Source: a virus. Taken from it: a stretch of 23,837 nucleotides of DNA. The position numbers were made by a program, and so were the translations under genes. Of this stretch, positions 15,238-21,279 are shown piece by piece. Below the pieces are notes generated by a model. That model saw only the letters and a list, made by a program, of their open reading frames with translations, ran no database searches and was not told where the DNA came from. The stretch spans positions 1 to 23,837 of IMG/VR virus record IMGVR_UViG_3300034108_000378; one strand, given 5' to 3'. The stretch's first letter is position 1. Every line of letters starts with the position of its first letter.

Positions 15238-15875
15238 ACGTAGCAGTTGTAACCCCACACCACGACCCGAAACGATCAATGTTTTTAGATCGGTTGAAGT
15301 TTTACATGAATCGTCAAACACGAAAGCCCGATCAATGGATAATCGTTGACGAACCTACCAACATCAAACCCGATTTAACGTACCGAGTTAGGATAGGTAT
15401 TGAACGAGCAATCGAAAACGGGGCGGATGTTATTCTGATTATGGAGGATGATGATTGGTACGACCCGCAATACATTGAGATTATGGTTGACGGATGGAAA
15501 CGAATGGGTAAGCCTCCGATATTTGGAATCGGTTATACTATCTACTGTTACATTTTTGGAGGTCGGTACTGGAACTCTCAACACAAGGGTCGTGCGTCTT
15601 TGATGAGTACGTTAATAACCAAAGAAGCTGCATTGAGTTTTAAATATCCGCATGACACCGAGGTATGGTTAGATATGGCAATGTGGAAAATAGCGGGCGG
15701 TAAAACCATCGAACCGAACAAGGCATATTCAATCGGGATTAAACACGGGATCGGAATGTGTGGAGGCGTTGGGCACAACAAAGGATTTAGCCGTTACACA
15801 TCAGACCCGAATCATAACGAGTTACGCAAACATATTAAAGACGATTTAGCATGGTACTTGAAACTCAGACAATAG
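15234..15875 (+). CDS. Glycosyltransferase, GT-A fold (family 2-like)
   Basis: A 213-aa protein. The N-terminal strand NVAVVTPHHDPKRSMFLDRL and the RKPDQWIIVDEP segment give the start of a GT-A Rossmann-like fold. VILIMEDDDWYDP (Glu71-Asp72-Asp73-Asp74) is the DXD-type site that binds the metal and nucleotide-sugar. Helix-rich residues after 150 (TEVWLDMAMWKIAGG) would form the acceptor side. The length is at the short end for GT2 enzymes. It overlaps the genes on both sides, by 4 and 25 bases. The sugar and the target (host glycan, virion protein or modified DNA base) cannot be told. Confidence 0.75.
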   Translation: MNVAVVTPHHDPKRSMFLDRLKFYMNRQTRKPDQWIIVDEPTNIKPDLTYRVRIGIERAIENGADVILIMEDDDWYDPQYIEIMVDGWKRMGKPPIFGIGYTIYCYIFGGRYWNSQHKGRASLMSTLITKEAALSFKYPHDTEVWLDMAMWKIAGGKTIEPNKAYSIGIKHGIGMCGGVGHNKGFSRYTSDPNHNELRKHIKDDLAWYLKLRQ

Positions 15876-16222
15876 AAACCCGCGATAAGTATTACCGCGA
15901 TCAAATCGCAATGTTTACAGCGTGGGAAGATCGCGTTGGTTACGTTTGCTCAATGGCTAAGAATTACGAAGCGGCTATAACCTACGGACGCAAGGTGCAA
16001 CGGTGTAATAACAATGCGTTTATACATCGGCACGGTAATATGTTTATCACTTATTCCGATTCGCAAATGGTAAGCGGTCTAATGGCTTTATTTAGCTTCG
16101 TGTATGGATTCGCACCTATGGAAATCGTTCAAACCTATCAGCCTAAATTCATTGAGTTGTTGGTTGATGTTATTCCAGACCAAACTATTTTGAACCTTAT
16201 TGAATCATTCCGTAAAGCATGA
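15851..16222 (+). CDS. SufE-like sulfur acceptor protein
   Basis: A 123-aa protein that lines up with SufE over its whole length. WEDRVGYV (25-32) fits the 'W..R..Y' start. YGRKVQRCNNNAF puts Cys52 where SufE has its persulfide-accepting Cys (Cys51 in E. coli, in IQGCQSQVW). FITYSDSQMVSGLMALFSFVYG fits SufE's 'GDSDA.IVKGL.A....Y', and APMEIVQTYQPKFIELL fits 'P..I......F....'. In bacteria SufE takes sulfur from the cysteine desulfurase SufS for iron-sulfur cluster assembly. The GCQS around the Cys is changed, so activity may differ. It sits between two glycosyltransferases and overlaps both, which is unexpected for a SufE relative. Confidence 0.72.
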   Translation: MVLETQTIETRDKYYRDQIAMFTAWEDRVGYVCSMAKNYEAAITYGRKVQRCNNNAFIHRHGNMFITYSDSQMVSGLMALFSFVYGFAPMEIVQTYQPKFIELLVDVIPDQTILNLIESFRKA

Positions 16223-16896
16223 ATATAGCAGTTATCATTTTAGCAGCCTCGACCGATCAAGATAAGATCGAAATGACACAAGCGGCGATCGATTCTGTTA
16301 AATCAAAACAGCACCGTGTTAATGTGTTGGTTGTTGATAGCCACGTATTACACCCGTATCGAAACGCTCGTACGATATTACAACAAGAACCGTTTAACTA
16401 CAACCGAAACTTAAAAGAGGGCATCAGATACATCGTAGCGGATCAAATCACTTACGATTATTTTTTGGTCCTGAATAACGATGTGTTGCTTGGTGAAAGT
16501 TGTATCGACAATCTTATAAACACGGGATTAGATTCATGCAGCCCGAAAGACCCGACATTGGCAATACACGAAGCCTACAAAGGTATTACATTCGGTTATC
16601 GAACGTCTTATCAACTTTGTGGATGGGCTTTGATGTTTAGCCGTTACTTACTTTATGAATGTGGCATCGATACGTTATTCCCGAATGAATTACCGTTTTG
16701 GTTTCAGGATAACTTCTACGGTCATGTTATTAAGGCTAACAAGTTTCAACACGCACTAATCGCAGACGCTCATTGCATCCATCTTGAATCGAAAACACAC
16801 GACCTACTTACTAACCGCCACGACCTAACAGAAGGGCTTAGACCAAAATACGATGAACTTATCCGACAATTCGATCTTCAGTTTTCCGCCCGTTAA
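16219..16896 (+). CDS. Glycosyltransferase, GT-A fold (family 2-like)
   Basis: A 225-aa protein. It begins NIAVIILAASTDQDKIEMTQ with RVNVLVVDSH next, the first two strands of a GT-A fold. YFLVLNNDVLLGE (Asn86-Asn87-Asp88) is in the DXD position. Residues 137-165 (YQLCGWALMFSRYLLYECGI) and WFQDNFYGHVI match the 'G..m...R.......FD..F..Y..D.D' acceptor region of family 2 enzymes. It is a different subtype from the transferase at 15234. It starts in an ATGA overlap with the SufE-like gene, so the two are translationally coupled. Substrate unknown. Confidence 0.72.
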   Translation: MNIAVIILAASTDQDKIEMTQAAIDSVKSKQHRVNVLVVDSHVLHPYRNARTILQQEPFNYNRNLKEGIRYIVADQITYDYFLVLNNDVLLGESCIDNLINTGLDSCSPKDPTLAIHEAYKGITFGYRTSYQLCGWALMFSRYLLYECGIDTLFPNELPFWFQDNFYGHVIKANKFQHALIADAHCIHLESKTHDLLTNRHDLTEGLRPKYDELIRQFDLQFSAR

Positions 16897-17533
16897 CCAA
16901 TCAGATTATCTAAGTGCCGAACCTTTTGCGCACGCTACGTTCAAAGATATTTTCAATCGTGAATTTCTTGTTACGGTTGCTAATGAGTTTCCCGATTTAG
17001 CGATCAATGCGGATCGTATCTTTAACAACCATCACGAAAAGAAACACGTTACATTCGGAGAATCGAAGCTGTCAGACAGCGCAAAGACTTTAGTAAGGTT
17101 CTGTAATTCCGAGCCGTTTCTATTATGGCTTACCGAATTAACTGGCATCGAAAATCTTATGCCCGATCCTTATCTTATCGGAGGCGGTTACCACGAAATC
17201 AAGACGGGCGGTAAGTTAGGTATTCACGTTGACTTTGATAAGCACGGCACATGGGGAGCAAATCGAAGGATTAACGTACTGATTTATCTAAATGAAGATT
17301 GGCGTCCTGAGTGGGGCGGTGGAATAAAACTTTACGATACCGATCTAAATGAAAAGGTTTGTGTTAATCCCGAACTTGGCAATGTGGTAATATTCAGCAC
17401 GACTGATAAATCTTGGCACGGACATCCTGAACCTTTAACGTGCCCGAAAGACAAGAGCCGTAAGTCAATCGCATTGTACTATTATACCGCTCCCGAAATG
17501 GATTGGAAAGGAAACGACACAATCTTTAGATAA
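16853..17533 (+). CDS. 2-oxoglutarate/Fe(II) oxygenase, prolyl-4-hydroxylase-like
   Basis: A 226-aa oxygenase that should hydroxylate its target with O2 and 2-oxoglutarate. GIHVDFD gives the HxD iron ligands (His125, Asp127), SWHGHPEPL the distal His (His189), and SRKSIALYYYT the Arg (Arg203) for 2-oxoglutarate. RRINVLIYLNEDW and EWGGGIKLYD are the usual core strands between them. Phages use related enzymes on proteins or nucleobases, and some work on glycans. The start overlaps the transferase before it by 44 bases; no better in-frame ATG lies later without removing conserved sequence. Target unknown. Confidence 0.8.
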   Translation: MNLSDNSIFSFPPVNQSDYLSAEPFAHATFKDIFNREFLVTVANEFPDLAINADRIFNNHHEKKHVTFGESKLSDSAKTLVRFCNSEPFLLWLTELTGIENLMPDPYLIGGGYHEIKTGGKLGIHVDFDKHGTWGANRRINVLIYLNEDWRPEWGGGIKLYDTDLNEKVCVNPELGNVVIFSTTDKSWHGHPEPLTCPKDKSRKSIALYYYTAPEMDWKGNDTIFR

Positions 17534-18306
17534 TGAAATTAGCAGTAGCCTACAATATCTTTGACGGGGTTGAAAATCTCGAAACGTCCGTTAAGAACAT
17601 AAGACCATTAACAGATATGCTGATCGGGGTTTATCAGTCTATATCGAACTATGGCAATGTGATCGACAAGGACATTCCCGCATTACTTCAACGGCTTGGT
17701 TTTCATTACATCATTGAATACATTCCCGACCTTACCCAAACGCCACATTTTAACGAGATCGCTAAACGTAACATCGGGCTTGATATAGCCAGGCAAAACG
17801 GGTGCGAATTGTTTATGACAATGGACTGTGATGAAATGTACAATCTATCCGAATTAAAACGGGCTAAGAATGAATTTGAACGGTCGGGTAGTGATGCTTC
17901 TGCTTGTATGATGCAGACTTACTACGGTAACAGTCGGATGGTTTATGCCGAACCTGAAACATATTACGTAACGCTATTTTTCAAGACCGATTCAAAAGAC
18001 ATCAGACGGTTTAGGGAGTTTGTACAGTTTCCAGTCTTAGCTGATCCAACACGTAAGCTACCATCGAATAAAGTGTTAGTGTTTCCGAGATCGACTATTC
18101 AGATGCACCACTATTCATACGTGCGTGAAGATATACGGATGAAGTTGATAAATTCGAGTGCGTTACGTAACTACAAAGACAGAGTTGAAGAAATCGTTTC
18201 GGCTTATCAGAATTGGAATGGTGGTAATAGCGGATTGACTGTTCACGGATTAACGCCACTTGTTGAGGTCGAATCGCTTAATATCCCTATTCCTGAGTTT
18301 CAATAG
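17533..18306 (+). CDS. Glycosyltransferase, GT-A fold (family 2-like)
   Basis: A 257-aa protein. It begins MKLAVAYNIFDGVENLETSV, and LFMTMDCDEMY (Asp98 to Glu101) is the DXD-type site. Later IQMHHYSYVREDIRMKLINSS matches the 'H.SY.R....K' motif of GT2-type enzymes that add sugars to polysaccharide or protein. It is longer than the other two transferases and most like cellular ones. Its first base is shared with the preceding stop. Its last 20 bases overlap, on the other strand, the end of the leftward 18287-18583 gene, so the two operons meet head-on here with no evident terminator. Confidence 0.75.
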   Translation: MKLAVAYNIFDGVENLETSVKNIRPLTDMLIGVYQSISNYGNVIDKDIPALLQRLGFHYIIEYIPDLTQTPHFNEIAKRNIGLDIARQNGCELFMTMDCDEMYNLSELKRAKNEFERSGSDASACMMQTYYGNSRMVYAEPETYYVTLFFKTDSKDIRRFREFVQFPVLADPTRKLPSNKVLVFPRSTIQMHHYSYVREDIRMKLINSSALRNYKDRVEEIVSAYQNWNGGNSGLTVHGLTPLVEVESLNIPIPEFQ

Positions 18307-18583
18307 CAAGGTGTCTATAACTTGACATTCTTGTAATTGTGCCGCCTAACATAATCGCTCCACCCATTGCGTAGAATGGTTTATAAAGGTTGCCATTTGT
18401 TTTTTGAGCGTAATAACCTAAAGCACAAATAGCCGCTCCGACAATTTGCATACCAGTACCAAATGCGTGTTCCTTTCTGAATTGTTCGAGTTTAAGGTCA
18501 ATCGGTTTGGGTTGTGGTTGGACGAATTGGGCTTGTGATGTTAGTGCCGTTAAAAGCAGGACGGTTGTAATTAGTGTTTTCAT
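18287..18583 (-). CDS. Exported small protein with two hydrophobic segments
   Basis: A 98-aa protein read leftward. The first 19 residues (MKTLITTVLLLTALTSQAQ) form a Sec signal peptide of the form common in Bacteroidota, ending at an AQ-type cleavage site. GTGMQIVGAAICALGYYA (about 42-59) and FYAMGGAIMLGGTIT (about 70-84) are two likely membrane helices. No lipobox Cys. It could be a holin-like or envelope protein, or act in superinfection exclusion. Its start overlaps the HNH gene's end by 4 bases. Confidence 0.6.
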   Translation of the reverse strand: MKTLITTVLLLTALTSQAQFVQPQPKPIDLKLEQFRKEHAFGTGMQIVGAAICALGYYAQKTNGNLYKPFYAMGGAIMLGGTITRMSSYRHLAIETQE

Positions 18584-19113
18584 TTTGGTCTGTAATCTGT
18601 CGTGTGTTTATTTCCCTTTTCCATATTGCAATCTCTACACAATACTTGAAGGTTGTCAAATTCAAATTGTAAGTTAGGAAACTTTGAACGTGGTTTGATA
18701 TGATCTACGTGTAACTCGCATCTTGAAGCACCGCATTTCATACATTTCAATCCATAGGTTCGTAGTGTTTTTCTTCTTAGCAATTCCCATTCCTTTAATT
18801 GAAAAAACAGATCACTTGCAATATATTTTTTTGATTTTTGTTTTGGCTGCTTCTTTTTTCTCTTTTCTACTTTTGGTATATTCTTTTTGTTTAGAACATT
18901 ACAAGTTTCAGAGTTCATTATTTCAACAGCCCAATACTTCCAAAAAGATTTTGTTGGAGGCTCAATTTTTTTTGAATCGCAATAAACACGAACAAAATCC
19001 ATATCACAAAATTTTGAAGTGTCTTTACCTAATTTCTTAGCGTAATCACGAAGTTTTCTAACTATTGATTGATGCGTTTTATGAGATACTTTGTAGTCTT
19101 TTTTAATCGACAT
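18580..19113 (-). CDS. HNH endonuclease, free-standing
   Basis: A 177-aa protein. The C-terminal 55 residues hold a full HNH/treble-clef site: CMKC (Cys124, Cys127), HVDHIKPRSKFPN (Asp137-His138), FDNLQVLCRDCN (Asn154, Cys159, Cys162, Asn163) and KGNKH. This nicks or cuts DNA. The N-terminal 100 residues are basic and Lys-rich (KVEKRKKKQPKQKSKKY) and may bind DNA. The gene is far more AT-rich than the late genes around it and faces the other way, as expected of a mobile (homing-type) endonuclease gene. A packaging-associated HNH is the alternative, but those usually sit beside terS or terL. Confidence 0.85.
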   Translation of the reverse strand: MSIKKDYKVSHKTHQSIVRKLRDYAKKLGKDTSKFCDMDFVRVYCDSKKIEPPTKSFWKYWAVEIMNSETCNVLNKKNIPKVEKRKKKQPKQKSKKYIASDLFFQLKEWELLRRKTLRTYGLKCMKCGASRCELHVDHIKPRSKFPNLQFEFDNLQVLCRDCNMEKGNKHTTDYRPK

Positions 19114-19159
19114 AGTTAGTCTGCTTACGAGTTTGAGGGAGTGAGGGAGGAGGCAAAGA

Positions 19160-19195
19160 AAGTGTTTACCCCTACCCCTAAAGAGATAAACACTT
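19160..19195. repeat. 9-bp perfect inverted repeat (AAGTGTTTA)
   Basis: AAGTGTTTA at 19160-19168 pairs exactly with TAAACACTT at 19187-19195 across an 18-base spacer that contains CCCCTA twice. It lies 46 bases upstream of the leftward HNH start. No T-run follows on either strand, so it is not a classical terminator. It could be an operator for the HNH gene or a leader hairpin. Confidence 0.6.
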
Positions 19196-19420
19196 CCTCG
19201 CCTGATTTTGCTTCCTGAGAATCGGTCGCTCGGTCGTCGGCTTCTGCTGGAAAGTGTTTTGTCCGAACACAGAATATTATGAGAAATTGTCTTTGCTAAT
19301 TAATACGCTTCGGTCTTACCCTTTATGCCTTTTCACTCCGAACAAATTGGCTTCTCGGAGATGCTTATAATTTGATATATTAATTCTTTTTCATCTGTTT
19401 ATTTTAGTTTCTCATTCTCC

Positions 19421-19484
19421 CCCGTGCGTGCTGCACTGTATCAATCTGTCTTTCCTAACTAAGTATGAAACAAACACGCACGGG
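19421..19484. repeat. 10-bp GC-rich inverted repeat (CCCGTGCGTG)
   Basis: CCCGTGCGTG at 19421-19430 is exactly matched by CACGCACGGG at 19475-19484, with 44 bases between. A perfect GC-rich 10-bp pair is unlikely by chance in this AT-richer stretch. It would give a stable stem on either strand and directly precedes the pseudoknot-capable segment at 19501-19581. Confidence 0.65.
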
Positions 19485-19494
19485 ATATAAAGAA

Positions 19495-19529
19495 CGAAAA
19501 AGCCTGAAACGGTTGGACGCGATCAGGCT
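19495..19529 (-). terminator. Possible intrinsic terminator of the leftward 19599-20132 gene
   Basis: Read leftward, AGCCTGA and TCAGGCT (7 bp, 15-base loop) are followed by TTTTC, so the hairpin ends in a short U-run. It lies 70 bases after the stop of the 19599-20132 gene. The U-run is only five bases and the loop is large, so strength is uncertain. The same bases form helix B of the pseudoknot above. Confidence 0.4.
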
Positions 19530-19581
19530 CTTGTGTAAATCTACCCCAGTAGATAAGTCTTTAGAAACGTCCAACTGTTTC
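19501..19581. ncRNA. Pseudoknot-capable segment, possible structured RNA
   Basis: Three helices can be drawn. Helix B pairs AGCCTGA (19501-19507) with TCAGGCT (19523-19529). Helix A pairs the 14 bases at 19506-19519 with 19568-19581; on the + strand the one non-Watson-Crick pair is G.U, while on the - strand it is an A.C mismatch. Helix C is ATCTAC (19539-19544), loop CCCA, GTAGAT (19549-19554). The order B5'-A5'-B3'-A3' is an H-type pseudoknot, with helix C inside its second loop. The two helices share two bases at their junction. I recognise no known RNA family. Confidence 0.35.
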
Positions 19582-19598
19582 GTAGGCAAACATACAAA

Positions 19599-20132
19599 CT
19601 ATTTCGATACCTCCAAACACTTTTCAATTTTTCCCGTTAAAGCCCCAAACATATCAGTAGCTAAATACATCCGAACCCCTTTAGTTCGTAAGGCTTTATC
19701 AAGTTTCATAAAATCATCAATTACCCTTGTTATTTTTGGTAACGTGCCGAGTGATTTGTGCCCGTATAAATCAACACCATTAATCCCGATTTCAGTAGCC
19801 CCCATAAAATACGCATGGATAACACCTACATAAGCCGAGGTTATTGAATGAGGGTAGTGCTGCTTTAAATGCAGTTCGGATATGTCGTGGCGGTGCTTGG
19901 TTAGTTCAATCGGGCGCACGTTGGATCGGTAACTAATCCACTCGTTGCATTGCGTGTACATCGCGGTAGTATCTTGCATCATGTACTTTATTCGACCGCC
20001 CGTGAATATGCGAGGTGGATCAACACATACAATCGCATCACACTTTAATCGACAATCATTTAGACCGATGTAGTAATCGTAACCGTCTAATCTATTTGCG
20101 GATTCTCCTAATCCCATAACCAATGCTTTCAT
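19599..20132 (-). CDS. DUF115/MptE-like or GT29-like Rossmann-fold protein
   Basis: A 177-aa protein from ATG at 20130-20132 (leftward); the longer frame lies in the intergenic region and the opposite gene. KALVMGLGESANRLDGYDYYIGLND is the typical start: a glycine-rich loop, then 'D..IG.N'. It is followed by CDAIVCVDPP, HSITSAYVGVIHAYFMGATEIGINGVDLYGHKS and a final MYLATDMFGAL. This order fits phage and bacterial proteins related to MptE/DUF115 and to family 29 (sialyltransferase-like) glycosyltransferases. It may act with the glycosyltransferase cassette although it is transcribed the other way. It is complete and ends TAG. Confidence 0.6.
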   Translation of the reverse strand: MKALVMGLGESANRLDGYDYYIGLNDCRLKCDAIVCVDPPRIFTGGRIKYMMQDTTAMYTQCNEWISYRSNVRPIELTKHRHDISELHLKQHYPHSITSAYVGVIHAYFMGATEIGINGVDLYGHKSLGTLPKITRVIDDFMKLDKALRTKGVRMYLATDMFGALTGKIEKCLEVSK

Positions 20133-20155
20133 GTGTTGTTTCGTTTTGCTGCAAA

Positions 20156-20163
20156 CAAAAGTA
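20156..20163 (-). promoter_or_regulatory. Possible -7 element TACTTTTG for the leftward gene
   Basis: On the minus strand TACTTTTG matches TAnnTTTG and lies 23 bases upstream of the 20132 start. No TTG lies at the 19-base spacing used at 810 and 3272, so only half of the promoter is seen. The rightward protease gene diverges from the same 67-base gap (20133-20199). On the plus strand I see only a weak TAATTTTA at 20187-20194. Confidence 0.35.
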
Positions 20164-20199
20164 ATCATTGCAACGATAGGTTGTTTTAATTTTACACCC

Positions 20200-21276
20200 A
20201 TGGCAGACATCACAGCATGGATAGTTGGTGAAGTAAAGCAAGGTATCACTTTGCCAAATCTTCACAAACAGATCGGGATGGTAACTGAAAAAGATACCGT
20301 TACCGTTAACATCATTTCTGAAGGTGGTTCATATCACGAAGGTATGGATTGCTACAACTACCTGAAATCTTTGCCGTGTAATGTCGTAACGGTCGCAAAA
20401 GGAACGGTTGCATCAATAGCAACACTTATCCAATTAGCAGCACCAAAGCAAAACCGTTTTGCTGAGAGTTATTCCAAGCCGTTAATTCACAACCCCTGGG
20501 GAGAGATTTCGGGCGATGCTAAAACGATGCAGAACTATTCAGACGCATTGAAAGCTACTGAAGATGAACTTGTCGGGATTTATGTATTAGAAACGGGCAG
20601 CGATGAACAAGCTATTCGATCAGCAATGGAGGCGAATGATTTCATTTCAGTTGAAAAGTACAAAGAACTTGGATTCATTTCTAAGGTACTCGAACCGATC
20701 AAAGCCGTTGCGATTCTCGACATTCAAGAAAAACCAATAAACAAATCAGATCAATCAATTATGAACCAAATCGAAAAGAAGCTAAACTCGATGTTTGCGA
20801 GTATTAGCAACAAACTCGGCATTAAAAACGAGTTTACAGAAACAAAAGCGATGGTTATGGAACTCGAAGACGGTTCTAAAATTAACATCGTAACAGAATC
20901 GGAAAGCCCTGAAGTAGGTAATCCCGTGCAACTCGAAGACGGCACGCCTGCATCGGACGGAGATTACACACTTGCAGACGGCTCGGTTATCCGTGTTGAA
21001 GCGGGTGTAATTTCTGAAGTAGTCGCTGCAATGTCAGAGGACGAAGATGAAGAAATGAAGGCGTTAAAAGCCGAAAACGAAACATTGAAAGCAAGTGTTT
21101 CCGAATTGAACGCGAAACTTGAAACCTACGCTAAAACGGTTGAGGTTATCAACGCTAAATTGGAGCAATCTTATGTAGCACCTACACGCAATTCATTCAA
21201 GGCTAAAAAGGTATCAGACGAGCCAAAGCCGCTTTTCACTAAAGACGATTTAAAAACCACTCCAAAAACAAAATAA
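20200..21276 (+). CDS. Prohead maturation protease (ClpP/S14-like) fused to a scaffold-like tail
   Basis: A 358-aa protein; the ATG at 20200 opens MADITAWIVGEV, a typical first strand. Residues 35-105 hold the protease core: VNIISEGGSYHEGMDCYNYL, KGTVASIATLI with Ser72 as nucleophile, and PLIHNPWG with His97. NDFISVEKYKELGF near 155 fits the end of the ClpP fold. Residues about 200-358 form an acidic, coiled-coil tail (MKALKAENETLKASVSEL), as expected for a scaffold that the protease clears. An internal ATG at 20761 (MNQIEKKLNSMF) could start a scaffold-only product of 171 aa. The next gene, the major capsid protein, follows after three bases. Confidence 0.85.
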   Translation: MADITAWIVGEVKQGITLPNLHKQIGMVTEKDTVTVNIISEGGSYHEGMDCYNYLKSLPCNVVTVAKGTVASIATLIQLAAPKQNRFAESYSKPLIHNPWGEISGDAKTMQNYSDALKATEDELVGIYVLETGSDEQAIRSAMEANDFISVEKYKELGFISKVLEPIKAVAILDIQEKPINKSDQSIMNQIEKKLNSMFASISNKLGIKNEFTETKAMVMELEDGSKINIVTESESPEVGNPVQLEDGTPASDGDYTLADGSVIRVEAGVISEVVAAMSEDEDEEMKALKAENETLKASVSELNAKLETYAKTVEVINAKLEQSYVAPTRNSFKAKKVSDEPKPLFTKDDLKTTPKTK

Positions 21277-21279
21277 GAA

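Larger units (their letters stand above)
19114..19598. other. 485-bp non-coding stretch with several inverted repeats
   Basis: No convincing gene on either strand. Besides the elements listed separately, it holds a purine-rich G-run tract at 19131-19152, a small hairpin GTGTT/AACAC at 19254-19258 and 19266-19270, and a CTCCGA/TCGGAG hairpin at 19336-19341 and 19355-19360. AAAGTGTTT occurs twice (19159-19167 and 19251-19259), and CGGTCG occurs as a close pair near 19223-19236. It separates two leftward genes and is one of the few gaps in the window. Terminator, small RNA, or origin/packaging roles are all possible. Confidence 0.6.

Noticed and set aside
18723-19040. Rightward 105-aa hydrophobic frame
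   Set aside because: It is the complement of the Lys-rich part of the HNH gene, so the Phe/Leu richness is a by-product of AAA/AAG runs on the other strand.
18580-19598. Group I intron or IscB/omegaRNA-type element with the HNH gene
   Set aside because: The HNH lacks RuvC or other IscB parts, I found no P7-type R/S pairing around it, and no split gene is joined by removing the block. The nearby structured segment alone is not enough.
19465-19833. Rightward 122-aa frame
   Set aside because: Most of it lies antisense to the well-formed MptE-like gene, and its first part crosses the pseudoknot-capable repeats. The protein is low in recognisable structure and has no leader.
20131-20199. Upstream extension of the protease gene
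   Set aside because: It would cover the divergent promoter region and overlap the start of the leftward gene. ATG 20200 opens directly on the first strand of the ClpP-like fold.
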